This document shows positions 17,831 through 26,109 of a stretch of DNA of 64,000 bases, one piece after another. Source of the DNA: DATKFM01 sp046154965. GTDB lineage: Bacteria > Pseudomonadota > Alphaproteobacteria > Dongiales > Dongiaceae. The notes beneath the pieces are model-generated. The model was not told where the DNA came from, did no database searches, and saw only the letters and a list, made by a program, of their open reading frames with translations. The translations under genes and the position numbers were made by a program. The first letter of the stretch is position 1. Every line of letters starts with the position of its first letter. The DNA is taken from the NCBI GenBank assembly GCA_046154965.1, contig JBJXDY010000096.1, positions 1 to 64,000 on the forward strand, given 5' to 3'.

Positions 17831-19300
17831 CTATTCGCCTAGGCTCGCGTCTGTCGCATGCTCGACAAGCCACCGCCCCGGCGGAGTCATTGCTTCCATC
17901 GCGGGAAGAGCTGCAAAACCCATACCCGCAACCTGAATCGAGCCGATCGCGATTCGACCATCGCGGATGTGCAGAACCGCTGCCTCGCCTAAGAGACTGT
18001 AGAGATCGGCATGCTTGTCGAGCGCGGTGGCCTGCTCCGTCGGCGTCAAGTGGTTGAGGCCGAAGAAATAGTGATGTCCGTTCCGCTCCACATGCGGGAT
18101 GCCGAGCAGGGCCACCGAAGCGAGATCCGCCTGCAAGGGCACGACGGGCAGGTTTGTCAGATCCTCTGCGGTGAGGAAGTACCGCGGCGCACCGAGCGAT
18201 TCGTTCCGATGGCGCGTCCGCGCAAGGTTCAGTAGCGACTTGTAGATGCCCTTGCAGTTCTTGTGTGACACGCCGCGGTAGCCGAGCGCCATCGCCGTGC
18301 GGAAGGCGTCGAGCGTCCCGTCGGCCTCGTCGATGATAACGGGCTTGTGCCGGCCGATTTGTTCCAGGAGCGCCGCCGTGTTCGGTGCGAGCGCGACGGA
18401 GCGCTCCAGCGGCTGCTCGATGAACAGGATGGCGCGATCGAGGGCCTGGAGCGCGGGCGTCGTCCGCAGCCGGTCCACGAGCTCGGCGAATGCGCCGAGG
18501 TCCTTGTACTGCTCGTTGCCGTCGAGTGTGACGGCGCAAGGCGAGGTACTGCGGGACAGAAGAACGGCGATGGCGGTCAGGCGAGCGAGATCCTCGTCGA
18601 GCCGCCCCGCCACTTTGACCTTGAGATAGCGGATGCCGTCGACGCGCAGATAGTCTTCGAGTGTCTCCGGCAGCCCGTCTGACACGGCCGTTCCCGCGGG
18701 CACATCGGCAGCGGTGATCGGGTCTAGCAGACCGACCGTGTGCCGGACCCAGAGCGATCGCAGCGGCCGCTCCGGAAGGCAGCGGTGTAGCTCAAAGTCC
18801 CTGAGATCAGGATCGAGACGGCCGAGTTCGATGCCCAGCGCTTCGGAGGCGACCAGATCGGCGACAGGCAGTCCGAGCAGGCGGCCGAGAGCATCGATTA
18901 CCGCCCGCTCCGTCATGGAGGCGCCGAAGCTCACGGTGAGGTCGTTCAGATCGTGGGCAGGTCCGCGGGCGGCGAGTTCGGCGAAGCAATGCTGCCAGAG
19001 GTCGAAGGCTGTGCAGCAGGTGCCACTCGACAGACAGGCCGTGACCGCGAGGCGGATGGCGCACAATAGATCGGCCACGTTTTCGACGAGCGATTTGTGA
19101 ATACGCTTGTCAAACCAGCGATAGGCGAGGAAGTCGGCGGCATAGCCGCGGGATCGCTCGCCGCGCTCGGTCTCGATCGTGACCTCGAGGGTGGCAATCG
19201 GCGCCACGCGGACGGTGACGACGCCATAGCGGAAAGGCATGCGGCTGTGGGCCATGCGAACGCCGAGACGGGTTTCGACCATTCTCAACCGTGGCGCCAT
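17831..19300 (-). CDS. enolase-superfamily (mandelate racemase-like) protein, divergent
   Basis: Starting at MAPRLRMVETRLGV (ATG 19300, five bases after the preceding stop) the product has about 489 residues, longer than the usual 370-400 of the superfamily. Recognisable barrel elements are YLKVKVAG (KxK), TLDGNEQY (metal Asp), FIEQPLERS (Glu), IIDEADGT (Asp/Glu) and SHKNCKGIYKS (late Lys). The N-terminal capping region is long and atypical. The catalytic skeleton looks intact, so it is probably an enzyme acting on a carboxylate, but no substrate can be assigned. It is the last gene of the operon running from 23914 to 17831. Confidence 0.65.
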   Translation of the reverse strand: MAPRLRMVETRLGVRMAHSRMPFRYGVVTVRVAPIATLEVTIETERGERSRGYAADFLAYRWFDKRIHKSLVENVADLLCAIRLAVTACLSSGTCCTAFDLWQHCFAELAARGPAHDLNDLTVSFGASMTERAVIDALGRLLGLPVADLVASEALGIELGRLDPDLRDFELHRCLPERPLRSLWVRHTVGLLDPITAADVPAGTAVSDGLPETLEDYLRVDGIRYLKVKVAGRLDEDLARLTAIAVLLSRSTSPCAVTLDGNEQYKDLGAFAELVDRLRTTPALQALDRAILFIEQPLERSVALAPNTAALLEQIGRHKPVIIDEADGTLDAFRTAMALGYRGVSHKNCKGIYKSLLNLARTRHRNESLGAPRYFLTAEDLTNLPVVPLQADLASVALLGIPHVERNGHHYFFGLNHLTPTEQATALDKHADLYSLLGEAAVLHIRDGRIAIGSIQVAGMGFAALPAMEAMTPPGRWLVEHATDASLGE

Positions 19301-19305
19301 GCCAA

Positions 19306-20139
19306 TCAGCCCCGCAGTGATTCCAGAATGCCGCGGACGTACCTGATCGCGCGCGCTGCGCAAGTCGGCCCGTCCGGCTCATAGATAAACGGCTCGATCG
19401 AGACGCTGTGCGCATAGCCCGTACGCACGAGCGCGCGAAGCACCGGTACGAAGTCGTCGTTTCCCTGGCCGGGGCCGCATCCGGAACTATCATTGAGCTG
19501 GACGTGGCCAATCAACCCGGTGGGGACCCAGCGCTCGATGAGGCCGGGAATTGACTCGGTTTCGGCCGCCGCCGCGGCACAGGTATCGATCATCGTTCGC
19601 AAGGCAGGGCTGCTGACGGCATTCACGATCTCCACGGCCTCGTAAATTGTGTTGACGAAGTTCGTGCTTGCCGGCGGCAGCGCTTCGAGGCAGTAGACCA
19701 AGCCCGCCTCCGCGGCGTGCTCGGCCGCCAGTACGATCGCCTCGACGGCGCGCTTGCGCGCCTCCGACGGATCGTCCCCGGGAAGGGTCCGCCGCTGCTC
19801 CGGAGAGCCGTGGATCAGCACCCGCCCGCCCAGCTCGGCGCAAAGCAAGACCAGGCCACGCAGCACCTCCAGCGTGCTTGCCCGGATGTCGGGATCGGCG
19901 CTGGTAATGGAGAGTCCCGGCGGCGAAACGAGGAGCCAATGCAGGCCAACGACGCCCAACCCGGCATCGGTGATGAGCTGTCGCAGCGATCGCCTTTCCG
20001 CGATTCCGAGGCGGTGCGGCTCCGCGCCCAGCGTGAAGGGCGCGAGTTCAAGCGAGTCATAGCCCAGGCGGGCGGCAACTTCGCATTGCTGCTTCAGGGG
20101 AAATGCCCGAAGTACCTCGTTGCAGAGCGCGATATCCAT
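19306..20139 (-). CDS. sugar phosphate isomerase/epimerase family protein (AP endonuclease 2-like TIM barrel)
   Basis: The chosen start (MDIALCNEVLRAFP, 20139) gives 277 residues; the longer open frame upstream has no family resemblance. The barrel pattern is clear: GYDSLELAPF near residue 30, LHWLL, VYCLEALPP, MIDTC, GHVQLNDSSG and SIEPFIYEPDG, which supply the Glu/His/Asp metal ligands of xylose-isomerase-like TIM barrels. Such proteins isomerize or epimerize keto sugars or dehydrate inosose-type compounds. It sits five bases before the enolase-superfamily gene and downstream of a hydrolase, implying one catabolic pathway. Confidence 0.75.
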   Translation of the reverse strand: MDIALCNEVLRAFPLKQQCEVAARLGYDSLELAPFTLGAEPHRLGIAERRSLRQLITDAGLGVVGLHWLLVSPPGLSITSADPDIRASTLEVLRGLVLLCAELGGRVLIHGSPEQRRTLPGDDPSEARKRAVEAIVLAAEHAAEAGLVYCLEALPPASTNFVNTIYEAVEIVNAVSSPALRTMIDTCAAAAAETESIPGLIERWVPTGLIGHVQLNDSSGCGPGQGNDDFVPVLRALVRTGYAHSVSIEPFIYEPDGPTCAARAIRYVRGILESLRG

Positions 20140-20194
20140 CCCTGCGTATCGATAAGCCTCTAAGTCACGCGCACTTGCCCCGTGCGAAGCAACG

Positions 20195-22270
20195 TCACAC
20201 GCCCTTGCGCGGGATGCGCTGGAGCCAGCTCCTGGCAAAGAACGGCTTGCCGCCTTCGGAGGCCTTCAGCGATGCTTCGACAAGGAAATCGCTCTCTGTC
20301 GAACTTAGTGCGGCCTGCGCCTCTACGAAGGTGTCCCACCCCTGGCGATGCCGAAGCAAGAAGGCTTCGCGAAGATCGACACGCGCGCTGGTCGGATCGT
20401 CCGGCTTGATGCGATAGACCACCTTCTTCTCGAAACCGCTTTCCACGGCGATCTCGTCGATGATGCTACGACCCTCGTCGCGCAGCACGGTATAGATCAC
20501 TTCATTGGCGGCCACGTCGCGTGTGACCGTACGCTCCTGGTGCGCACCTACAAGCACCGTGCGTGCCGTCGCGCGGCCCTTGGCCGGCGGCTCGAAATGG
20601 ATACGTTCGTCGCTCGCGCGCCGCTCGCGGACAGGCAGAACAAGCCGCGAACTGCCGGTGTGGACAAGGAGGCGCACCGACCGCGGGGAAGGCCAGACGG
20701 TCGGCCAATAAGCGGTGGATATTGCCAACCGAAGGCGGTGACCGGCCGGGAAAATGTGGCCGATCTCGTTCATCTGCACGCGTATCCGAACGCGCTTGCC
20801 CGGTTCCAGCGGCACGGGTCTGTCATGGCCGTTGCGGTGGGTGAGATTAAGTACACCGTAGGTGACACGCAGGTCGGAGCCGTCCGGACGCAAGTCGTTG
20901 AGGCGCACCGTCACCAGCGCTTCTGGCTGTTCGGACTCGAGATCCAGCTCCACAACCGGCGCGCCGAGAATGGTGACGGGCGCTTCGAGCTGTTCCGTGT
21001 CGAAGAGGAGCGACCCGCCATCCTCCTCCCGCTGATCGAGCGGCAGTTCCGGCGAGAGGCCGCCCATGCCGTAGGGGCACCACTCGCCCGCATGCTGACC
21101 GACGCTCTGCGGCGAGGCAATAGCGAGCGCAGGGCTATTCCCTGCGCGATCGCGCCCGGTCGAAGGCTTGTGCGTGCGCTCAGCGGCCGGTGCGGGCGCA
21201 GAAAGCGTATTTCTGCCGAGTGCGCAACTGCGTTCGGCGATATTGGGCCCCGGCCACGCCGTCTCGCCCGCCCAGTAACCGGGTCGCATGTCGTAGTGGG
21301 CGGCCGGCGGCACACTCTCTTGCACCCACGCGCGCAACATCGGCTCCCGCATGATCCCGGTGTCGACTCCCTTGAGCCATTGGTCCCACCAGCGTTTGGC
21401 CTCCTGCAGGAAGCCGATCGCGGGACCAGGCATCCCGTTGTGCGGATATTTGTGTCCCCAGGGGCCGACCAGGCCGAGACGCGGACATTTCAGGCCCGAG
21501 AGCATGCGGAAGATGGCGTTGGAATACCCGTCAGCCCAGCCACCGACAGCAAAAACGGCACACTCGACTTTGCCGTAGTCCTCGCGGACCGAGCCATGCT
21601 TCCAGAAGTCGTCGCGACTTTGATGCTGCAGCCAGGTGATGAACGGTGGCTCCCAGCCTTCGAGCCGTTCGCGCCACATGGTTCGCCAGCGCCCTTCACC
21701 AACCATGAGAGGATCAGGTGCACGAGCCATTCGACCGAAGAAACTGGTGCCCCAAGCCATCGTGTCGGTGACGATGCAGCCGCCCATGTAGTGCATGTCG
21801 TCGGCATAGCGGTCGTCCGTGGAGCATACCGTGATGATAGCCTTCAGCGCTTCCGGCCGGCGGGCGGCGACCTGCAGCGAGTTGAAGCCGCCCCAGGAAA
21901 TCCCCATCATGCCAACCTTACCCGTGCACCAGGGCTGCTTTGCGATCCACGTGATCGCCTCGACCGCATCGTCCTGTTCCTGCTTCAGGTACTCGTCCCG
22001 TATCACGCCCTCGGAATCCCCGGTCCCTCGGATGTCCAAGCGCACGCATGCATAGCCCTGCTCAGCAAACCAGGGGTGCGTAAGGTTATCGCCGTCGCGG
22101 GTGGAATCGCGGCGGCGATAGGGGATGTATTCGAGGATGGCCGGCACAGGGCGGGCTTGGGCATCTTCTGGCAGGAACAGGCGCGCTGCCAGGCGCGTGC
22201 CGTCCGGCATCGGGATCCATTCGAGCTCAACCTCGCGCACACTGCGCGGCCACGTGTGTTCGTCTTGCAT
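20195..22270 (-). CDS. CocE/NonD family serine hydrolase (X-Pro dipeptidyl-peptidase S15 type)
   Basis: The start MQDEHTWPRSV at 22270 has AGGAA a suitable distance upstream and gives about 691 residues. Domain order is an N-terminal alpha/beta hydrolase with GMMGISWGGFNSL (nucleophile Ser125), a helical insert, and from about residue 430 a C-terminal jelly-roll (PF08530-like) ending in the family's beta-rich tail. Relatives hydrolyse esters or amides such as cocaine, acyl esters or X-Pro peptides. In this operon it probably releases a small molecule from an imported ester or amide. The region 370-410 is low in conservation. Confidence 0.8.
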   Translation of the reverse strand: MQDEHTWPRSVREVELEWIPMPDGTRLAARLFLPEDAQARPVPAILEYIPYRRRDSTRDGDNLTHPWFAEQGYACVRLDIRGTGDSEGVIRDEYLKQEQDDAVEAITWIAKQPWCTGKVGMMGISWGGFNSLQVAARRPEALKAIITVCSTDDRYADDMHYMGGCIVTDTMAWGTSFFGRMARAPDPLMVGEGRWRTMWRERLEGWEPPFITWLQHQSRDDFWKHGSVREDYGKVECAVFAVGGWADGYSNAIFRMLSGLKCPRLGLVGPWGHKYPHNGMPGPAIGFLQEAKRWWDQWLKGVDTGIMREPMLRAWVQESVPPAAHYDMRPGYWAGETAWPGPNIAERSCALGRNTLSAPAPAAERTHKPSTGRDRAGNSPALAIASPQSVGQHAGEWCPYGMGGLSPELPLDQREEDGGSLLFDTEQLEAPVTILGAPVVELDLESEQPEALVTVRLNDLRPDGSDLRVTYGVLNLTHRNGHDRPVPLEPGKRVRIRVQMNEIGHIFPAGHRLRLAISTAYWPTVWPSPRSVRLLVHTGSSRLVLPVRERRASDERIHFEPPAKGRATARTVLVGAHQERTVTRDVAANEVIYTVLRDEGRSIIDEIAVESGFEKKVVYRIKPDDPTSARVDLREAFLLRHRQGWDTFVEAQAALSSTESDFLVEASLKASEGGKPFFARSWLQRIPRKGV

Positions 22271-22351
22271 CGCTGACTTCCTGCATCGATCATGTTCTGA
22301 AGGAAAGGCTCGGGGGCGATAGGACACCCCCGAGCGGGCAAGGTGATCGGT

Positions 22352-23914
22352 CTATACCTTCTTGAACCACTGGAGATAAGGATGGTCGCCGGGAACGATG
22401 ACCGGCTCCATCCAGTCCCGGTAGATCTTCTGGGCCGGCTTGAAGGCGAACCATACGTAAGCGCCCGTCTCTTCCATGATTTCCTGCATTCGGATATACA
22501 TCTCGCCGCGCTTTTTCGAATCGCTCTCCTGCAGGGCGGCGTAGTAGAGCTTGTCGAACTCCGCGTCCTTCCAGCGTTCCCAGTTCCAGACACCGACCTG
22601 CTCGCCGATGTACCATTGCGTCATCTGGCTGGGATCAGGCGCATCGCCGAATTCTTGGATGTAGAGCTGGAGGTCTTTCCAATCGTCACCTTGCGATTCG
22701 AGGCCCAGGTTCCAAAACGGGCCAGGATCTGTGGGAGCGATCGTAACTTTGATACCGACGTCGGCGAGGTTGGCCTGAACGACCTGGGCGAGGACAATCT
22801 TGTCGTTATCGGGCAGCGACCTCAGCTCTACCTCGAGGCCTGTCACCCCGGCCTCCTGCAGAAGCTGCCGTGCCTTGTCCGGGTCGGGCTTTTCGAACCT
22901 GGTCGTCTGGCGGTGACCCGGCAGACCGGGGAGGACGATGCCCCGCGCCCGCGGCGCCAAACCGCTGTAGGCCGCGTCCAGGGCGCTCTCGACGTCGACG
23001 GCGTACTGGATGGCCTGCCGCACGCGCTTGTCCTGAAGCTTCGGGTGCTCCGTGTTCATGCCGAGCCAGGACCAGTTGTTGTTGAATGCCACCATCAGCT
23101 TGCTGCCAGCCGGCGGGTTCTTCTGGTAACGAGCGAAGGTCTGCTCGCTGATCGTGGTGATGTCGATGTCGCCCGACTCGAAGGCGAGCTCGGCGACCTT
23201 CTCTTCCTCGACGATCAAGAAATGCACGTCGGGAAAGTCCGGTTTTGGCCCATTCCAGAGTGGATTGAGCGTGAGTTCGACGCGCTGCTTGGGCACCCAG
23301 TTCTTGATAATGTATGGCCCGCAGGTCGCGGGGAACTCTGTCTGAAACTTTCCGCCGGCCTTCTCGGTCGCAGCCTTGCTGACGATGCTGCCCGGGCCGT
23401 CGCAGAGGGTCGTGACAAAGAGTGGTGCAAACGGCTCCTTGAGAACGATGGTGCCGTTGTACTTGTCCTTGATCTCGACGTGATCGAGCGCCTTCCACTT
23501 GTCCTTCCAGGGTGCCTCATTCTTCGGATCGGCGATTCGTTCGTAGGAGTACTTCACGTCCTCCGTGGTGAACTCGCCGAAGTCGCCAGACCATTGGAAG
23601 CCCGGCTTCAATGTGAACTCGATCCGCTTCAAATCATCGGTTGGCTGTACGCGCTCGACGAAATCCGACTGCACCCAGCCGAGTTGACCGTCCTTCAGGG
23701 AATAGACGGTCAGTGAGGGCAGGCAGGTATACTGGAGATCGATCTCCATGCCGCCAACCATCCAACCTGGATCCAGCACTTGCAGGTCGCGATTGGAGCG
23801 AACCTTGAGAACGCCGCCTTGCTGCGCACGAGCAAGGCGCGGCGCAGAGGTGACTACAGCACCGGCGAGTGCTCCTTGAAGCATCTGGCGGCGGGAAAGG
23901 GAAATCTCAATCAT
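22352..23914 (-). CDS. ABC transporter substrate-binding protein, family 5 (peptide/nickel type), orphan
   Basis: The start at 23914 has GGGAGG upstream and yields 520 residues. An N-terminal SRRQMLQG followed by a hydrophobic stretch and ARAQ looks like a Tat signal, so the protein is probably exported folded. The mature sequence contains the typical SBP_bac_5 strings LDPGWMVGG and EFTTEDVKYSYERIADP. These proteins bind oligopeptides, opines or glycosides. No matching permease or ATPase gene is nearby. The upstream side is degenerate mobile-element sequence, so the transporter genes may have been lost or lie elsewhere. Confidence 0.85.
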   Translation of the reverse strand: MIEISLSRRQMLQGALAGAVVTSAPRLARAQQGGVLKVRSNRDLQVLDPGWMVGGMEIDLQYTCLPSLTVYSLKDGQLGWVQSDFVERVQPTDDLKRIEFTLKPGFQWSGDFGEFTTEDVKYSYERIADPKNEAPWKDKWKALDHVEIKDKYNGTIVLKEPFAPLFVTTLCDGPGSIVSKAATEKAGGKFQTEFPATCGPYIIKNWVPKQRVELTLNPLWNGPKPDFPDVHFLIVEEEKVAELAFESGDIDITTISEQTFARYQKNPPAGSKLMVAFNNNWSWLGMNTEHPKLQDKRVRQAIQYAVDVESALDAAYSGLAPRARGIVLPGLPGHRQTTRFEKPDPDKARQLLQEAGVTGLEVELRSLPDNDKIVLAQVVQANLADVGIKVTIAPTDPGPFWNLGLESQGDDWKDLQLYIQEFGDAPDPSQMTQWYIGEQVGVWNWERWKDAEFDKLYYAALQESDSKKRGEMYIRMQEIMEETGAYVWFAFKPAQKIYRDWMEPVIVPGDHPYLQWFKKV

Positions 23915-24042
23915 GTGCAGGGCCTCCCTATCGATTGCTTGACCAGCGACGCATGGCCGGCGCATGGTTTCGTAGTTTGCATCTCCATCGGCGGGAATGG
24001 TTCAAGATCGATGTGAGTGCCAACTATACCGTGTCAGGCTGT

Positions 24043-24059
24043 TGTCCCTACCGAAAACT
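24043..24059. repeat. 17-bp inverted repeat, right copy (IS-end-like)
   Basis: TGTCCCTACCGAAAACT is the exact inverted partner of 17814-17830. Together they enclose the whole hydrolase/isomerase/binding-protein cassette. Confidence 0.55.
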
Positions 24060-24311
24060 TCATCCTGTATGGCCCGCGAGTAGCGGCATCCCTATCCCAA
24101 CTGAAAATTCCCTGCTTCGTCGTACTAGTTCCCTGATCCGATTGGAAATTTCCCTGTTCGGTTACTTAGGGAATTTCAGCAAGAAGACCAATGATGACTG
24201 GGCGTTACCACGAAGCATCTGGCCCCAGGAGCGGTCAGATTCGGGAGAAATCCCTGTATTTTCCCTGGTTAGCAGGGAAATTGCATGCGGAGAACGGTTC
24301 GCTACTGACTG

Positions 24312-24328
24312 CCCCCTCCGCCATTTCT
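24312..24328. repeat. tRNA-Ser 3'-end-like direct repeat, left copy
   Basis: CCCCCTCCGCCATTTCT is identical to 26956-26972 in the same orientation. CCCCCTCCGCCA matches the acceptor-stem 3' end plus CCA of bacterial serine tRNAs, a common integration target. No tRNA body precedes it here. Confidence 0.4.
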
Positions 24329-24560
24329 CCTCTGCAAACTCATTCTCAGCTCGGCTGGCTGACGCCAGCCGAGTTCGCTGTCGACAGCACCCGGGCGATG
24401 CAACGGCCCAGATGGGCTCAACTCACGGCGTGACTCTACCAATCGCTGGATGAAGCTTGGGGCTCACGTCATCGAGCGACAGGATAATATTCCGTTGCGG
24501 TTTCCGGATAGTTATCCTATGATGAGAATTGCTGCGCATTTGAACCGCGCGGCCATGATG

Positions 24561-24580
24561 TTGGACATTGTGTATCGGAA
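24561..24580. repeat. 20-bp dispersed repeat, copy 1
   Basis: TTGGACATTGTGTATCGGAA matches 45209-45228 with one difference and in the same orientation. Neither copy lies in a supported gene. Both sit in gene-poor gaps. Confidence 0.35.
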
Positions 24581-24885
24581 TACCCCATGCGCTCTGGGCC
24601 CCGGCAGCGAGCGACATCGCGCGTCCGGGAGTTGCCCTTGGGAGCGACCGTTTGCGGGTGATTCCCTTGCATGGGATCGTTCCCAAAAATCAGGGTCCCT
24701 CGGAATCGCGCTTCTCACGGATTTCCCGCGTAGGATCAGCGGCTTACTCGCGCGGAAAGTGAGCGCAAATGTAGCGCAGAGCCCCGTACGATCTCCTGGG
24801 CCGTCTCACCGACCAGACCAATGCGAAAGGGCAGGTCACCCATCATGGCCCCGCGGCGCACCTGTTCGTGGCATTGCGCAGTCGG

Positions 24886-25425
24886 CTACGCGGGGGCTCC
24901 GCCGCGGCGTTCTTGCAGCGCGCTGCCAAGCAGCATACCGAGCGCCAGATCGTCCTCGGCCCCGAAGCTGTGGCGGACGAGATTGCCGTTCCGGTCGATG
25001 ACGATGGTCGAAGGCGTGCCCCGCAGCCCATAGGCCGCCATCGTTCTCGGAATCGGACCGTCTTCAGACGCCTGATCGACGCCGACCGGGAACGCGACGC
25101 GATACTCGTGCAGGAAGGCTTCAAGCGCCACGGGCGTCATCGCCGCATGATGCTCGAACACCGTATGAAGGCCGAGCACAACGAGGTCAGTGCCGCGCGC
25201 GAGCTCATGGAGCCGTCGCGCCTGTGGAATGGCATAGGCGACGCAACCGGGGCAGAGCATCTGGAAGGCGTGAATGACCACGACCTTGCCCAGCAGCCCG
25301 GCCAGCGTGATCGGCGCGTCGGTATTGAACCATCGCGCCACTTGCAGCTCGAGAGCGCGCTGCCGGCCGCGCCAATTCTGTGCTTCCGGGCCGGCCGCCG
25401 GCCGGCTATGGACGCTGTCCCTCAA
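24886..25425 (-). CDS. redoxin-domain protein (TlpA/AhpC-like thiol oxidoreductase)
   Basis: The thioredoxin-fold core reads GKVVVIHAFQMLCPGC (active-site CPGC), followed by LVVLGLHTVFEHH and AYGLRGTPSTIVIDRNGN, which includes the cis-Pro loop. It probably reduces peroxides or protein disulfides. Its frame has no ATG in a sensible place. The best start is TTG at 25425, which overlaps the TGA stop of the protoglobin gene (TTGA) and gives 179 residues; a GTG further in, just before ARWFNT, is the alternative. The overlap indicates translational coupling to the globin. Confidence 0.75.
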   Translation of the reverse strand: MRDSVHSRPAAGPEAQNWRGRQRALELQVARWFNTDAPITLAGLLGKVVVIHAFQMLCPGCVAYAIPQARRLHELARGTDLVVLGLHTVFEHHAAMTPVALEAFLHEYRVAFPVGVDQASEDGPIPRTMAAYGLRGTPSTIVIDRNGNLVRHSFGAEDDLALGMLLGSALQERRGGAPA

Positions 25426-26015
25426 AAGTCGCCCTCCTTGACGTAAGGCCGGCACCACAGGATGGCCTGCAGCAGCACCGACTTGGTCCAGGCCGCATGC
25501 ATCGCCTCGACTTCGGCCGCCGAATGTCCCTTCTTTTCCAGAAACGGCTTCATGGTGAGCGAGATCGGCATCACAAGGGCGAGCAGATAGCGCATGGGGA
25601 TATGGGGCGCTGCCGAAACGCCGTCGGCGCGATTCTTGCCGGAACGATGATGGCGGCGGCCGATCTCGTCGGCCCAGGCGAGCCACGCCTGGTCGTACTC
25701 GGCCCGGCAGGTGTCGAGGATCCACTGCCCGAAGCGCTTGCGCACGGCGTCGAGATAGGCGCCGATGGGCTGGCCGGTCTTGGGGTCGCCGAAATAGGCG
25801 AGGAGGTGTGGCGTCGAGCCGACGAAGCCGTACCAGACGTCGAGAATCGCCTCCACCTGATCCTTGACGACATCGTGGGCCTTCTTGAGCGCCGCAACAT
25901 CGTCCTTGCCGAAGAGAAGCGATGCCTTGAGCGTCGCCAGCTCGTCCGCGGTGATCGGAGACTTGGACAGCGCCGGATCGCCCAGGCGGTAGCCGGGAAT
26001 GGAAACCGCAGCCAT
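25422..26015 (-). CDS. protoglobin-family heme protein
   Basis: The 197-residue product matches the protoglobin domain: IPGYRLG at the N-terminus, ILDVWYGFVGS (Trp61/Tyr62, the distal-side residues of protoglobins) and EIGRRHHRSG, where H122 or H123 is the likely proximal heme ligand. Length equals that of archaeal protoglobins, and no sensor or output domain is attached. Such heme proteins bind O2, CO and NO. The gene forms a two-gene unit with a redoxin and is divergent from a MarR regulator, suggesting control by a gas or redox signal. Confidence 0.85.
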   Translation of the reverse strand: MAAVSIPGYRLGDPALSKSPITADELATLKASLLFGKDDVAALKKAHDVVKDQVEAILDVWYGFVGSTPHLLAYFGDPKTGQPIGAYLDAVRKRFGQWILDTCRAEYDQAWLAWADEIGRRHHRSGKNRADGVSAAPHIPMRYLLALVMPISLTMKPFLEKKGHSAAEVEAMHAAWTKSVLLQAILWCRPYVKEGDF

Positions 26016-26109
26016 GGATGCGCCTCCGTGTTTGCTAATTTGATTGCCAGTAGCTATTATCTATCGCGCCACCGCCATCGTCGTCAACAACCGATTTCGA
26101 GTAGCAATC
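26016..26109. promoter_or_regulatory. divergent promoter/operator region, protoglobin versus MarR gene
   Basis: The 94-bp gap is AT-richer than both genes. TGATTGC (26041-26047) and GCAATCA (26104-26110) form an inverted pair, the second overlapping the MarR start codon, and GCTA/TAGC repeats lie between. A MarR dimer bound here could repress both directions. No unambiguous -35/-10 pair was found. Confidence 0.35.

Larger units (their letters stand above)
23915..24885. other. long gene-poor region with mobile-element remnants
   Basis: Nearly 1 kb carries no supported gene. It holds the right 17-bp inverted repeat (24043-24059), several TTCCCTG/CAGGGAA repeats at about 24100-24290 of the kind left by decayed IS elements in alphaproteobacteria, a tRNA-Ser-end-like string at 24312-24328 and a 20-bp sequence shared with 45209-45228. 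Short frames lack motifs. I read it as an accumulated insertion hot spot. Confidence 0.5.

Noticed and set aside
20348..22276. 642-codon open frame on the plus strand
   Set aside because: It is antisense to the CocE-type hydrolase, has no family motif, and results from GC-rich third positions.
22343..23716. 457-codon plus-strand frame
   Set aside because: Antisense shadow of the peptide-binding-protein gene, which has a signal peptide, ribosome-binding site and clear motifs.
24100..24300. CRISPR-like array from repeated TTCCCTG strings
   Set aside because: Spacing is irregular, repeats are 7-9 bases and partly inverted; no cas genes nearby.
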